The notes: generated by a model from the letters alone, not told the origin. A stretch of DNA of 64,000 nucleotides from SB15 sp964639245 (GCA_964639245.1 CAZXCU010000003.1:319603-383602), one strand, 5' to 3'. Positions 25,454 through 35,130 are shown, counted from the stretch's first letter. Numbers and translations: made by a program.

Positions 25454-27697
25454 ATGCTCAAAAGATTGTTGTTTGTTCTAGCGCTCATCACGCTCCCCTT
25501 GAGTTTGGTGACATATCGGCTGACGCAAGCCCAGACCCCCGCGCCGCCGCCCGCCAATGTCGAAATCGGGTCTATTGATACCAGCGAATTTCCCCGCCTC
25601 AAGCTGCTCGTCAGTGTGCGGGACAGCCTGACCAATCAACCGATTCAAGGCTTGGTTGCCGAAGATTTTATCAGCTTTGTGGATGCGGAAAATGTCGAGA
25701 TTGTCTCGGTAGAAAACATTCGAGACCGTGACATTCCGATTTCCGTCGTGCTGGTGCTGGACTCGAGCGAAAGTATGCTGGGCAGCCCTATCCGCGATAC
25801 GAGAGAAGCGGCGCTGGCGTTTGTTGACCAGCTAGCCCCCGTCGATGAAATCGCTATTGTGGATTTTGACTCGTCGGCGCGGGTGGTGCAGCCCTTTACT
25901 TCCGATTTTGAGGCTGCCCGCGAAGTGATTAATAACTTGCAGGCATCCGGGCGCACCGCCTTGTATGACGCGGCGACGGTGGGGGTGCAAACTGCCCTTG
26001 AATCCGAAAACCCCAACCGCTTTGTGATTTTGCTGACTGATGGCAACGAATTTGGCAATCTGAGCAGCAATTTGCCCGATGCTGGCGTGACGCTGGCTGC
26101 CGAAAACAATATTTCGGTGTATACCATTGGCTTGGGTTTCGGGGTTGACCCGCGCTTTTTGAGCGACCTTGCCGAAGGCACACGCGGCAATTATTATCAG
26201 CAGCCCAATTCTCAACAGCTCACTGAAATTTTTGATTTTCTGGCGAATTATTTACGCACCCAATATATTGTCACCATTGACCCGATTCTTGAGCCGGACG
26301 GCGGCGAACATCAAGCGCGGGTGGATGTGGCAAATGGTAGCAACACCGTTACCTTTGTCACGCCGGATTTATACCCGCAGTTCACCGTGACCGAACTACC
26401 GGATGAACCGATTAGCCAGGTGACTCCGGTGCAAATAAGCGCCAGCGCGGAACGGGGTTTGAATGAAGCCTCCGCCACCGCTGCCGAAGGGGTGATTTTT
26501 GACCCCGCCGCGAATGTGGTGGTGGACGAGGCCAGCAACAGCGTCACGTTTGATTTTGTGATTGACCCCTACCTGCTTGCGCCGAATGAAACGCACACCA
26601 TCACCGCCACTGTGAGCGATGACGCAGGCGGGGTACGCGAATTTCCGCTTGAATTTGAAGTCGCCGCGCTACCGCCTACCTTTGAAATTAGCGGTTTGCC
26701 CACCGATGGCACGGTTATCAGTGAACCGAGTGTCGCGGTTGAAATCGGGGTGACACAGCAGCAAACCCCCTTTGAATCCGTGACCTACAGCATTGATGGG
26801 TCGCCTGTTGCCACGCCTTCGGATGCGCCCTACAGCGCCACGTTGGATTTGTTGGCTGCCGGGCCGGGAACGCATACCTTAACGGTGGATGTGGTGGACG
26901 CAAGCGGCACAACTTCCGTAAGCGCCGATTTTGAAGTGGACGCGGCGCTGTTCATTACGCCTTCGCCCACGCCCACCAACACCCCGACCTTCACCCCCAC
27001 TTTTACACCGACGGATACGCCAGAACCCACGGCGACACCGACGGATATACCCACCGATACGCCCGAACCCACCGCAACCAGCACACCGATTCCGCCTTCG
27101 GAAACGCCTGTGCCAAGCGATACACCGATTGAGCCAAGTGAGACTCCCGTGCCTTCGGACACGCCGATTCCGCCCACGGACACCTCCGAACCGACGGAAG
27201 TTTCCGCCATCGTGCCATCCAACACACCGGAGCCAACGGCAACGGATACGCCAGAACCGACAGCGACCAACACGCCAGAGCCAACGGCAACGGATACGCC
27301 CGAACCGACAGCGACCAACACGCCAGAGCCAACGGCAACGGATACGCCCGAACCGACAGCGACCAATACGCCGCGTCCTACGGCAACGGATACCCCCGAA
27401 CCATCGGCGGTTGAAACCGAAGAAGTCACGGATGAACCCGAACCTACTGCAACCAATACTGCCCGTCCCAGCGCGACTCCGACAGAAATCGCAACCGAAG
27501 AAGTCGACTCGGTGCTGACCCAAGAGGCGACTGCGCCCCCGGCGGTGGAAGTGGATGTCGAGAACGAAGGAGATGAACAGGATTTAGGATCGTATCTGCC
27601 CTTCTGCGGGATTGCGATTCTCATTCTGCTGCTGATTCTTGCCTTCTGGTACAGCCGTCGCAACCGCGAAAATCCGCCTACGAGCAAAAATGCCTAA
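25454..27697 (+). CDS. Surface-anchored von Willebrand factor A protein with Thr/Pro-rich stalk
   Basis: A 747-residue protein: signal peptide (about 1-27), a vWA domain with a full MIDAS motif (D103-S-S105-E-S107, SGRTALYDA threonine and LLTDGNEFG aspartate) at about 95-270, then two Ig-like beta regions (about 320-490). A long stalk of TPEPTAT repeats follows (about 495-690), then one membrane helix (FCGIAILILLLILAFWY) and a short basic tail, so the C-terminus is cytoplasmic and the rest is outside. vWA domains bind protein ligands through a metal ion. Part of the stalk is a 48-bp DNA tandem repeat. An antisense open frame here is a low-complexity shadow. Confidence 0.88.
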   Translation: MLKRLLFVLALITLPLSLVTYRLTQAQTPAPPPANVEIGSIDTSEFPRLKLLVSVRDSLTNQPIQGLVAEDFISFVDAENVEIVSVENIRDRDIPISVVLVLDSSESMLGSPIRDTREAALAFVDQLAPVDEIAIVDFDSSARVVQPFTSDFEAAREVINNLQASGRTALYDAATVGVQTALESENPNRFVILLTDGNEFGNLSSNLPDAGVTLAAENNISVYTIGLGFGVDPRFLSDLAEGTRGNYYQQPNSQQLTEIFDFLANYLRTQYIVTIDPILEPDGGEHQARVDVANGSNTVTFVTPDLYPQFTVTELPDEPISQVTPVQISASAERGLNEASATAAEGVIFDPAANVVVDEASNSVTFDFVIDPYLLAPNETHTITATVSDDAGGVREFPLEFEVAALPPTFEISGLPTDGTVISEPSVAVEIGVTQQQTPFESVTYSIDGSPVATPSDAPYSATLDLLAAGPGTHTLTVDVVDASGTTSVSADFEVDAALFITPSPTPTNTPTFTPTFTPTDTPEPTATPTDIPTDTPEPTATSTPIPPSETPVPSDTPIEPSETPVPSDTPIPPTDTSEPTEVSAIVPSNTPEPTATDTPEPTATNTPEPTATDTPEPTATNTPEPTATDTPEPTATNTPRPTATDTPEPSAVETEEVTDEPEPTATNTARPSATPTEIATEEVDSVLTQEATAPPAVEVDVENEGDEQDLGSYLPFCGIAILILLLILAFWYSRRNRENPPTSKNA
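27227..27370 (+). repeat. 48-bp tandem repeat, three units, in the stalk coding region
   Basis: Three consecutive units beginning CC(G/A)GAGCCAACGGCAACGGA, differing by a few bases, each coding 16 residues of the PEPTATDTPEPTATNT type. Such in-frame minisatellites can change stalk length by slippage. Confidence 0.8.
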
Positions 27698-27880
27698 TGG
27701 CAAATTCTCTGACAAGGGGCAAGCCGCCTCTTGTCAGGGTTATTCCCCACTCCAAAAAGAGCAATCTGTTTTTCGGGGAGGGAACAGTGAAAAGGGTTTT
27801 CACATGACATTTGCCTGACATTGCTGCCTTCGCAGGTTGCCCCATGTTACAATGAAGGGGCAAAACGTCGAAGGTGGTCA

Positions 27881-29566
27881 ATGCGGTCAGGCAAATTTTT
27901 CTTTTTTGTGCTTGGATTGGGGCTTTTTCTGGCAGCCTGCCGTGAAAATGTGGACGCGCCAGAAACTCCCACTGTTGCGCCCACCCGTACCCTGAACGAA
28001 ACTGAAATCGCGCTGCTCTGGACAGAAACGCCTACCGCTACCGCTAGCAATACCCGTCGTCCGACCTTCACCGATACCCCGTCACCGACAACCACCCCAT
28101 CGAACACGAATACGCCTACGGATACGGCTACTTTTACGGTGACACCCTCAGGCACACCGAGTGCCACCCGCACAGCCTCATTTACCCCTACACCAACTCC
28201 AACCGATACACCGACCAACACCGCAACTTCAACCGCAACACGGACGGCGACGGTCACGCCATCAGATACGCCTTCTCCAACGCTGACCGATACTGCTACC
28301 CGTATCCCGACGCGCACCCCCAGTCCGACTCCGTTGCCAACCGAAACCCCCACGCGCACCCCGACTCCTTCATCAACTTTGACGGCGAGTCCAACCGACA
28401 CGGACGAACCAACCCGTACACCGCGTCCCACGAATACGCCGAATGTGATTTTGAGTACCGCCACCAATCCGCCAACTTTAACGACGGTGGCGATTGCCGC
28501 CAGCCCCACCACCGCGCCGGATACCCCGGATGAAACGGTGGGCGAAGGCGAAACGGGCGGGACTGCCTTACCTTTTTCTACCGTCACCCCGATTCCGACG
28601 ATTGCGCCCGTGATTCCCCCCAGTCCGACCCCGCTTTCAGTAGCGGGGGGTGGGGGATTTGTCGCAGAAGGCGATTCGCTGTCTTTTATCAATGCCTCCG
28701 GTGAAATTACCTCCGTTAATGGCAATGTGCAGGCCAGCGGACGCACTTTTGATATTAGCCCGCAGGGGCAGATGGCGGTGTTTGGCTATGATGGGCAGTT
28801 GTATGCCAATGGGCAGCAGGTGTTACTTTCGCCTTCGAGTGGATTTGGCCTCGCGCCGGATATGTATGTTAAATATATGAACTGGTCGCCGGACGGACGC
28901 TATCTGGCGGTGGTGTTTGGCTCAACGGCAGGCACAGACGGCCTCACCAGCGCGGGAGTCTGGGTGATGGATTTTGCGACGATGCAATCTGCCCAAATTT
29001 TACGCGATGCGTGGGATGTCAATTCATTGCGGGCAGAATGGTCGCCCAACAGCACCGCTGTTTTGATTACGGTGGATACCCCTTCCGGCATGGTGACGAC
29101 TTTTTTACCCGCCAATTATGATGTCAATAATGGATTCCGTCGTCACCCCTACCAAGATTCAAGCTGGGCGTTGGACAGCGCTTCGGTGATTGTGAGTGGA
29201 CGGCACAATGAAGGGTATTATGTGCTAGGGCGGGTCAATCTCGATTTTGACCAGACTTATGCGTCCTACGATGTTGCCAGCGCGGGAATCACGGTGACAC
29301 GTGCCGCAACAGACATTGGTGGGGGGCGGATTGCCTTTCTGGGTGCGACTGACCCCGCCGGGCCATTTACGTTGTATATGTTAACTCCGGGCAGCGCCCC
29401 GACTGCGCTGGTTGGCGGGATTCCCAGCGGCATCGCCAGTTGGGAATGGAATCGGACGCATACCGCGCTGCTGGTGGTCACGACTGACCGCCAATTGTGG
29501 ATTGTGCGGACGAATGGCACAGCGCAAAATGCCGGGGTAGGCGTGGGCGAAGTCCACTGGCATTAA
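27881..29566 (+). CDS. Lipoprotein with Thr/Pro-rich linker and beta-propeller
   Basis: A 561-residue lipoprotein starting MRSGKFFFFVLGLGLFLAAC at 27881 (lipobox LAAC, Cys 20; AAGGTGG upstream). Residues 30-210 are a low-complexity Thr/Pro/Ser linker (TPTDTPT type). Residues 270-560 are a propeller-like domain with WSPDGRYLAVVF, WSPNSTAVLI, WALDSASVIV and WEWNRTHTALLVV blades. It probably displays the propeller away from the membrane. It follows the vWA protein by 180 bases, and both share the stalk style, so a joint surface role is plausible but unproven. Confidence 0.82.
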   Translation: MRSGKFFFFVLGLGLFLAACRENVDAPETPTVAPTRTLNETEIALLWTETPTATASNTRRPTFTDTPSPTTTPSNTNTPTDTATFTVTPSGTPSATRTASFTPTPTPTDTPTNTATSTATRTATVTPSDTPSPTLTDTATRIPTRTPSPTPLPTETPTRTPTPSSTLTASPTDTDEPTRTPRPTNTPNVILSTATNPPTLTTVAIAASPTTAPDTPDETVGEGETGGTALPFSTVTPIPTIAPVIPPSPTPLSVAGGGGFVAEGDSLSFINASGEITSVNGNVQASGRTFDISPQGQMAVFGYDGQLYANGQQVLLSPSSGFGLAPDMYVKYMNWSPDGRYLAVVFGSTAGTDGLTSAGVWVMDFATMQSAQILRDAWDVNSLRAEWSPNSTAVLITVDTPSGMVTTFLPANYDVNNGFRRHPYQDSSWALDSASVIVSGRHNEGYYVLGRVNLDFDQTYASYDVASAGITVTRAATDIGGGRIAFLGATDPAGPFTLYMLTPGSAPTALVGGIPSGIASWEWNRTHTALLVVTTDRQLWIVRTNGTAQNAGVGVGEVHWH

Positions 29567-29678
29567 GGCTTCACTGGCTTCCTATTGTGCATTGATACAA
29601 AGGGCGAACCCGCCCCAATCGAGTATGATTCTTTGCCAACCGGGGTATGCAATCCCCATAAACAAGGGAGATAAAAAC

Positions 29679-30806
29679 ATGCAGGGTGTGTTGGCGTTAG
29701 AGGATGGTCGAATTTTTAGCGGAACGGGGTGGGGCGCGGAAGGGGTGTCGGTGGGCGAATTGGTGTTCAATACTTCCATGACCGGCTATCAGGAAGTGCT
29801 GACTGACCCGTCATACCATCGCCAGATTGTGACGATGACCACGCCGCATATGGGCAATACGGGCATCAACCAGCAGGACGAAGAAGCCGGGCAAATCTGG
29901 GTGGCGGGATTTGTGGTACGAACATTGAGTCCGCGTGTCAGCAGTTGGCGCAGCGTGGGCGATTTAGACTCCTATTTAAAATCCCAGGGGAAAATTGGCC
30001 TTGCCGACATTCCCACCCGGGCGCTGGTACGGCATATCCGTGAACAAGGGGTCATGCGGGCTGCCATCGCGCACGGCGATTTTGACGGGGCGGAACTGGT
30101 CGAGATGGCGCGGAACTCCCCGGATATGTCCGGCGCGAATTTGGTGGATGAAGTCACCTGCCCCGAACCCTATCACTGGACAGAAAAAAGCGACCCGGCA
30201 TGGTATCGGGAACACCCCTATGATGAAAATGCCCCGTTGATTATCGCGCTGGATATGGGCATTAAGCGCAATATTTTACGCATGTTGACCGACAGAGGCT
30301 TGCGGGTGCGGGTTGTGCCAGCGCAAACCCCCGCCGAAGCCATTTTGAGCCAGCAAGCCGCCGGTGTATTTTTGAGCAACGGGCCGGGCGACCCCGCCGC
30401 CGTCGATTATGCGATTGATACCGTGCAAAATTTGCTGGGCAAAACGCCAATTTTCGGCATCTGCTTGGGACATCAGATTCTGGCGCTGGCGCTGGGCGGC
30501 AAAACAGAGAAAATGCGTTTTGGGCATCGCGGCGGCAACCAACCCGTTAAAAATTTACTGACGGGCAAGGTGGAAATCAGCGCCCACAATCACGGATTCG
30601 CCGTCTCTAAAGACAGCGAATTGCAGGGGGGCGAAGTCACCCACATCAACCTGAACGACCAGACCATTGAGGGGATTCGGAATGAACAGCTCGGTGTGTT
30701 CAGCGTGCAATATCACCCCGAAGCCTCGCCCGGCCCGCACGATTCGCTATATTTATTTGATGAATTTGTCAGCCGGGTGAAAGCTACTCCCAGCGAGCGT
30801 GCATGA
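29679..30806 (+). CDS. carA: Carbamoyl-phosphate synthase small (glutaminase) subunit
   Basis: A 375-residue subunit that releases ammonia from glutamine for the large subunit CarB in arginine and pyrimidine synthesis. It starts MQGVLALEDGRIFSG at 29679 behind AAGGGAG. The N-terminal CPSase domain has FNTSMTGYQEVLTDPSY and GNTGIN. The C-terminal class I amidotransferase has LSNGPGDP, FGICLGHQILALALGG (Cys nucleophile) and VQYHPEASPGPHDS. carB is not adjacent. The 3' end overlaps the convergent paralogue-2 gene by 23 bases. Confidence 0.96.
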   Translation: MQGVLALEDGRIFSGTGWGAEGVSVGELVFNTSMTGYQEVLTDPSYHRQIVTMTTPHMGNTGINQQDEEAGQIWVAGFVVRTLSPRVSSWRSVGDLDSYLKSQGKIGLADIPTRALVRHIREQGVMRAAIAHGDFDGAELVEMARNSPDMSGANLVDEVTCPEPYHWTEKSDPAWYREHPYDENAPLIIALDMGIKRNILRMLTDRGLRVRVVPAQTPAEAILSQQAAGVFLSNGPGDPAAVDYAIDTVQNLLGKTPIFGICLGHQILALALGGKTEKMRFGHRGGNQPVKNLLTGKVEISAHNHGFAVSKDSELQGGEVTHINLNDQTIEGIRNEQLGVFSVQYHPEASPGPHDSLYLFDEFVSRVKATPSERA

Positions 30807-31326
30807 CGGTAAACGGTGCGCCATGGTCGGCACGCGGCAGGTGTTCATCGTAGCTGAACGTGACGAAGGTTCCCGGCGGCAGAATCCGACGGGCGTACCC
30901 ATACAACACCCCGTACACCAGATCATCCGGGAACGCGCCCTGATAGGTAATCTTGAGGTGAGTCGGGGTGAGTTGTTCGGTTTTGATGGAGCCTGCATCG
31001 CCATTGCGAAAGCGAGTCAGGTAAATTTTTTCGTAGAGCGCAAAAAAATCAGCAAGGGGTTTGGTTTCCACATCCGGCGGAAGTTTGCCTAACTGCGCGG
31101 TAGCCACCCCGATGCTGACCAGATTAAAGGTCGAACCCGGCGCTTCGGTAATTTCCTTGATGACGTTCAAAATATGCTGCATCGAATACCAGCCCTCCGC
31201 ATCAATTTCGGTCAGGTTGTGGTGGGCAAGGATATTTTTGATGTTGTGGTAATTTTCATTTTTGAACAACGAAAGCACGGTTTGACCGGAAATTTCTAAG
31301 GCAGGGTCACATGTATACTGGGTCAT
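30784..31326 (-). CDS. Three-member paralogue family, member 2 (unknown function)
   Basis: 180 residues starting MTQYTCDPALEISG at 31326 (GGAAG upstream; the earlier in-frame start is TTG). It matches member 1 (15427-15969) nearly end to end without gaps of note: NYHNIKNILAHHNLTEID, EGWYSMQHILNVI, GSTFNLVSIGVA, YEKIYLTRFRNGDAGSIK, VYGVLYGYARRILPPGTFV, ARWE. Soluble. Convergent with carA (23-base overlap). Function unknown. Confidence 0.7.
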   Translation of the reverse strand: MTQYTCDPALEISGQTVLSLFKNENYHNIKNILAHHNLTEIDAEGWYSMQHILNVIKEITEAPGSTFNLVSIGVATAQLGKLPPDVETKPLADFFALYEKIYLTRFRNGDAGSIKTEQLTPTHLKITYQGAFPDDLVYGVLYGYARRILPPGTFVTFSYDEHLPRADHGAPFTVMHARWE

Positions 31327-31444
31327 TTTCAACTTCCTCTGGCGGTGTTATTAGGTTCGGCGCATTTTAAACAAATTTTTAAAATTCCGAAACTTTTTGC
31401 CACCAGATGCGTATACTGAAAAAATAGTTTGTGGGGATTAAAAA

Positions 31445-31801
31445 ATGCTACGTGGACGAATTTTTGCGACGATGTTTGTGTGGGCAATGCTCATCTTTTT
31501 TCTGGACAGGTTAAGCGGCTACAGCAACCCGCCTTACGATGGGACAGTCGCGCTGGTTTTTATGGTGATAGCGGCGACAATTTCAACCATTGTCTTGTGG
31601 GAATCGAGCGGGGCAGCGGCAGCAGCATCGCCTCAACCCGCCAAGAATAAACGCGATGAGTCATCGGATGCACGGCTGCGGCTTTTGCTGGAGCTGCTGG
31701 ATGACAAAGAGAAGGCGCGTTTGAAGGCACGCCTGCTCAATGAAGTTGATGCAAATGTGACGGATGGTGAATTGTCGTTGGAAATGCTCTTAAAGGGTTA
31801 G
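31445..31801 (+). CDS. Small two-helix membrane protein
   Basis: 118 residues: two membrane helices (about 6-22 and 35-52), then an Ala/Pro linker and a charged helical C-terminal region (RLRLLLELLDDKEKARLKARLLNEV...LSLEMLLKG) resembling SHOCT-like short C-terminal domains, though not confidently one. Its stop lies one base from the convergent stop of paralogue 3. Function unknown. Confidence 0.6.
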   Translation: MLRGRIFATMFVWAMLIFFLDRLSGYSNPPYDGTVALVFMVIAATISTIVLWESSGAAAAASPQPAKNKRDESSDARLRLLLELLDDKEKARLKARLLNEVDANVTDGELSLEMLLKG

Positions 31802-31802
31802 C

Positions 31803-32348
31803 CTACCATTTGATGTCGTACACCGCGCCGTCGTCATTCGGGTTTGCCTCATTCAAGTAGGTACGCACCACTGTTGGGCGTGTGCCTGCCGGACGAAAGC
31901 GCTGGGCAATCGCATAAAAATACCCGTAGACCAAATCATGCGGGAACGGGCTGTGGTCAACCACGCGGATATGCTGGTTGCTCAGGATTGTCATTTCGTA
32001 TTTGTCTTGCTCATCAAAATTCCGCACGTTGATGTCATACACAAAATTCAGCATTTCAATCGCTTTAAAAATGCTGTCAACTTCGGGCGGGAAAGGCGAG
32101 GTATTGATGACCTGCATCCCAATCGAGACAAAATTGGTGATGGTGTTGCCCATGTTGATCATGGCGGTGTAAATATCCAGCAGCATCTGCAAGGAATACC
32201 ATGTATCGGGTGAAATGGTCTGCACGCCGTACTGCCCCAGCACCTTGTCCACAACGGTCTTAAATTCGTTGTATTGGATGCTTTCAAAGACAGCGAGAAT
32301 GGCTTGCCCGATGATTTCGGTTTCTTGTTTGGCGGTGTATTTTTGCAT
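31803..32348 (-). CDS. Three-member paralogue family, member 3 (divergent)
   Basis: 181 residues. It keeps the family outline (a GQAILAVFE-IQY-EFK start, WYSLQMLLDIY, TNFVSIGMQV, FPPEVDS, FVYDINVRNFDEQD, the HSPFPHDLVYGYFYAIAQRFRPAGT segment, final KW) but with many substitutions relative to members 1 and 2. It lies 476 bases from member 2, in the same orientation, with the small membrane protein gene between them. Function unknown; soluble. Confidence 0.65.
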   Translation of the reverse strand: MQKYTAKQETEIIGQAILAVFESIQYNEFKTVVDKVLGQYGVQTISPDTWYSLQMLLDIYTAMINMGNTITNFVSIGMQVINTSPFPPEVDSIFKAIEMLNFVYDINVRNFDEQDKYEMTILSNQHIRVVDHSPFPHDLVYGYFYAIAQRFRPAGTRPTVVRTYLNEANPNDDGAVYDIKW

Positions 32349-32452
32349 ATTTTTTCCCCTTTAGGTCTGAACTTTGAGGAAAATATTAATGCAAACACGC
32401 TTAATTGCGTGTGAATTTTTCCCGAATTTAAGAGCGCCGCTAAATGTAAAAT

Positions 32453-33382
32453 TTATTTTAAATACCTGTCGTAAAAACCGATGATGCGCTCCATGAACAG
32501 CGCATCGCCTTCGCCTTGAAAGGTGTGGCGCTGATTTTCGTAAAAATGACACTCAAATTCTTTTTGCAGCACGAACAATTCATCGCACAACTCCACCGAC
32601 CACGCATAGGGAACCGATTCATCTTCTAAGCCGTGATGGATGCTGAGGGGGGTGGTAATGCCATCCAGATAATAAATCGGGGAAATATGTACCAATTTTT
32701 CGGGAGGGGTGTTGAGTTCGCGTTCGCCGAAATTTCCGCCTGACCATTCCAGAATTTGTGTGTAATTTTTAAGTTCGTTGCCACTCATTGAACCATACAG
32801 CACCGCTGCGTTGACCTGCTGGGTGACGGTCAGCACCCGGAGCGAAATGCCCCCGCCCATGCTGTGACCCCATAGGCCAATCCGTTCCACGTTCGCCTGA
32901 GGAATTTGCTCTTTGTTGCTTTTCAAAAGGGCAACCAGATTCAAAATGTCCACCGCATACCCTACGCGGAACATGCCATCAGTGTTGTCGATGTCCGAAG
33001 GCCAGTAATCGCGCAAATTGGGATGAATCACCACATAGCCAGCGCGGGTTAAGGCATCGGCGTAACGGGTGGTATAGGCAAGGGTGTTGTAAACGAGTGG
33101 GTCAACATAGCCATGAATCGCAATAATGACGGGGAAAGGCCCTTCACCCGTGGGGATATTTATGAAGCCGTAAATCGTCAGCCCGTCGCTGGGGTAGGAA
33201 ATGAGGTAGCGGGTGAAATCGCGCTGCTGCGCCATGATTTCTTCGATTTGAATTGCGCCCTCACCGTAGCGCCGTTCACGCAGCGCCGCAATCGTCAACG
33301 GGTCGTAATCCGGTTCTGGGGTCTGGGCAAAAACCGTCTGAAAAATCAAAAAAAATGTGAGCAAAACCACGCTGTATTTCAT
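32453..33382 (-). CDS. Secreted alpha/beta-hydrolase (S9/dienelactone-hydrolase type)
   Basis: A 309-residue exported protein starting MKYSVVLLTFFL at 33382, with cleavage near VFAQT. It has the alpha/beta-hydrolase elements FPVIIAIHGYVDP (oxyanion), LWGHSMGGG (nucleophile Ser), a LEDESVPY acid position and an NQRHTFQG histidine, so the triad looks complete. Esterase or peptidase; substrate unknown. It lies about 75 bases downstream of the membrane-protein gene 33458-34132 on the same strand and may be the last gene of that operon. Confidence 0.82.
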   Translation of the reverse strand: MKYSVVLLTFFLIFQTVFAQTPEPDYDPLTIAALRERRYGEGAIQIEEIMAQQRDFTRYLISYPSDGLTIYGFINIPTGEGPFPVIIAIHGYVDPLVYNTLAYTTRYADALTRAGYVVIHPNLRDYWPSDIDNTDGMFRVGYAVDILNLVALLKSNKEQIPQANVERIGLWGHSMGGGISLRVLTVTQQVNAAVLYGSMSGNELKNYTQILEWSGGNFGERELNTPPEKLVHISPIYYLDGITTPLSIHHGLEDESVPYAWSVELCDELFVLQKEFECHFYENQRHTFQGEGDALFMERIIGFYDRYLK

Positions 33383-33457
33383 GCACAACTCTCAAAAAGG
33401 GATTTTAACGCTGCTTCATTGTAGGCAAGGTACGCGCAATGAAAAAGGACTTTCAGC

Positions 33458-34132
33458 CTACGACTGGCGGATGCTATGCTGAATAGCCTGTAACTTGAGC
33501 AGCAGCAGCGCACACACAATCACCTGCCACGTCGGAAAAACGATGAAACTTAGCCCTGTCCAAATCGTGGGTTCGAGGGTGGTAAAGAGGCCAAAAAAGC
33601 CTTCCAATACCCCGAATAGCAGGGTGAGGTAGCCCATCCAGCGCGGCAAAATGACACCATCACGCATCCCCAAACCCAAAATAAAGATCACCACCCCAAA
33701 AAGGAGTGTCGCTTGCTGGGAAAGGGCTAAGGTCAGCATCTGCACCGCGTCAATATCGGTTAAGCCGACTTCGCCTTCGCTCAAAATGTACTGGGTGATG
33801 AGCAAGGTTGCCATCACAAATGTGTAGGCGGTGGCGCTAATGACCGACACCCCTTGCGCCAAGAGTGGGTGACGTTCCGCCAGAAAAATTTGCCGCAACC
33901 CTAGAATGAAAAATAAAATGAGGGTATAAGGCAGACCGTTAATAATAAATAACGAGAGCGCTACCACGGGCAGGGCTTCGGGCGGGAGGGGATCATCGGG
34001 AATATTGGTGGTGGTGCCGGTTTCGCGGATGCTGTAATTGCCAATCGCAATCAGCAGAATCGAAAAAGTGATGCCCAGCGCACCCAAAATAATCGTGGTG
34101 CGCCAATGGCGGGTCGAAGGTGGGTGGGTCAT
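33458..34132 (-). CDS. Six-helix integral membrane protein (DUF4386-like)
   Basis: 224 residues with about six membrane helices (e.g. TIILGALGITFSILLIAIG; LPYTLILFFILGL; FGVVIFILGLGM; YLTLLFGVLEGFFGLF; WQVIVCALLLLKL). The GLGMRDGVILPRWMGYLTLLFGV segment is typical of DUF4386/DUF998-like proteins. No transport or catalytic motif. The start overlaps the stop of the upstream TolB-like gene as ATGA, indicating coupled translation. Confidence 0.65.
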   Translation of the reverse strand: MTHPPSTRHWRTTIILGALGITFSILLIAIGNYSIRETGTTTNIPDDPLPPEALPVVALSLFIINGLPYTLILFFILGLRQIFLAERHPLLAQGVSVISATAYTFVMATLLITQYILSEGEVGLTDIDAVQMLTLALSQQATLLFGVVIFILGLGMRDGVILPRWMGYLTLLFGVLEGFFGLFTTLEPTIWTGLSFIVFPTWQVIVCALLLLKLQAIQHSIRQS

Positions 34133-35130
34133 GCGAATTTTTGCCAGACTTTTTTATTAAAAGATGGGGTTTTGGGGTGCGCTAACACCATTAGAAAAAT
34201 CCCTACCCCGATTAAAATTTCCCCGCGCCATGTTTTTTGCATCACCGACGCGGACGCAGGAAAATTATCGGTATTCAGGGTATAGGTCAAGCGTTGAATG
34301 TCGCTCCCGTCCGGCAACATCGAATAAATATCCCATGATTCGGTGCGGTAGGCGTGCGACGACCCGAAAATCAAGCGCTGGTCAGCCCATGAGAGGTACG
34401 ATTCATCCAGCGAGGTATAGGTTAAGCGGGTGGTGTCTGTGCCATCGGGATGAATTTTATAAATATCAATATCATTCTGGCGGTCTCCGACGAAAAAAAT
34501 CCATGCGCCGTCCGGCGACCATGCGGGGGAACTGTCCATGCCCTGATTGTCCGTCACCCGTTTGACCTGTGTGCCGTCCGCCCGCATGGTGTAAATTTCA
34601 ACATCGCCGCCGTCTCGCCGTGAGGCAAAAGCAATCGATTGGCTGTCGGGTGACCAAGTGATGCCCCAGTCTTCGCCTTTGCTGTCGGTCAAACGCTGGA
34701 GTTCGCTGCCATCCGGGCGCATCCGATAAATTTCCTGATTGCGGTCACGGTCAGAGACAAACGCAATCCATTGTCCGTCCGGCGACCAGACCGCCCCCCA
34801 ATCTTGCCCGTCGGAAAAGGTCAAGCGTTGCAAGCCGCGCCCATCAAAACGCATTTTATACAATTCAAGGTCGCCTGTGCGGTTGGAGGTAAAAATGATT
34901 TCTGGCAGGGTGGGCGACCAACTCGGCGCGAAATCGTTGGCTTTGTGGGTGGTCAGGCGGTGCGGTTGGCTGCCATCCGAACGCATCCGATAAATTTCAT
35001 TGTTGCCCGGCTGGTCGCGCTGGGAGGTGAAGGCAATCCACGCCGGGACAGGGGCTTCGGTACGAATAAGCGATAATAGGCTGCTAAGAATGAGTAGACA
35101 GCACCCTAAATAACCAAGTAAAATTTTCAT
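34129..35130 (-). CDS. Secreted TolB-like beta-propeller
   Basis: 333 residues starting MKILLGYLGCCLLILSSLLSL at 35130, an N-terminal anchor or signal. There are about six TolB/WD40-like blades with the repeated PxWSPDGxxIAFxSxRD-(x)-EIYxMRxDGxxxxRLT pattern. A second hydrophobic stretch (EILIGVGIFLMVLAH) near the C-terminus probably anchors it in the membrane with the propeller outside. The gene is coupled (ATGA) to a membrane protein and perhaps to an esterase further downstream. Confidence 0.82.
   Translation of the reverse strand: MKILLGYLGCCLLILSSLLSLIRTEAPVPAWIAFTSQRDQPGNNEIYRMRSDGSQPHRLTTHKANDFAPSWSPTLPEIIFTSNRTGDLELYKMRFDGRGLQRLTFSDGQDWGAVWSPDGQWIAFVSDRDRNQEIYRMRPDGSELQRLTDSKGEDWGITWSPDSQSIAFASRRDGGDVEIYTMRADGTQVKRVTDNQGMDSSPAWSPDGAWIFFVGDRQNDIDIYKIHPDGTDTTRLTYTSLDESYLSWADQRLIFGSSHAYRTESWDIYSMLPDGSDIQRLTYTLNTDNFPASASVMQKTWRGEILIGVGIFLMVLAHPKTPSFNKKVWQKFA

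Noticed and set aside
26830..27687. Long antisense open frame opposite the Thr/Pro stalk (and a similar one at 27847-28746)
   Set aside because: Low-complexity Val/Gly/Ser translation produced by the repetitive stalk codons on the other strand; no start signal and no family.
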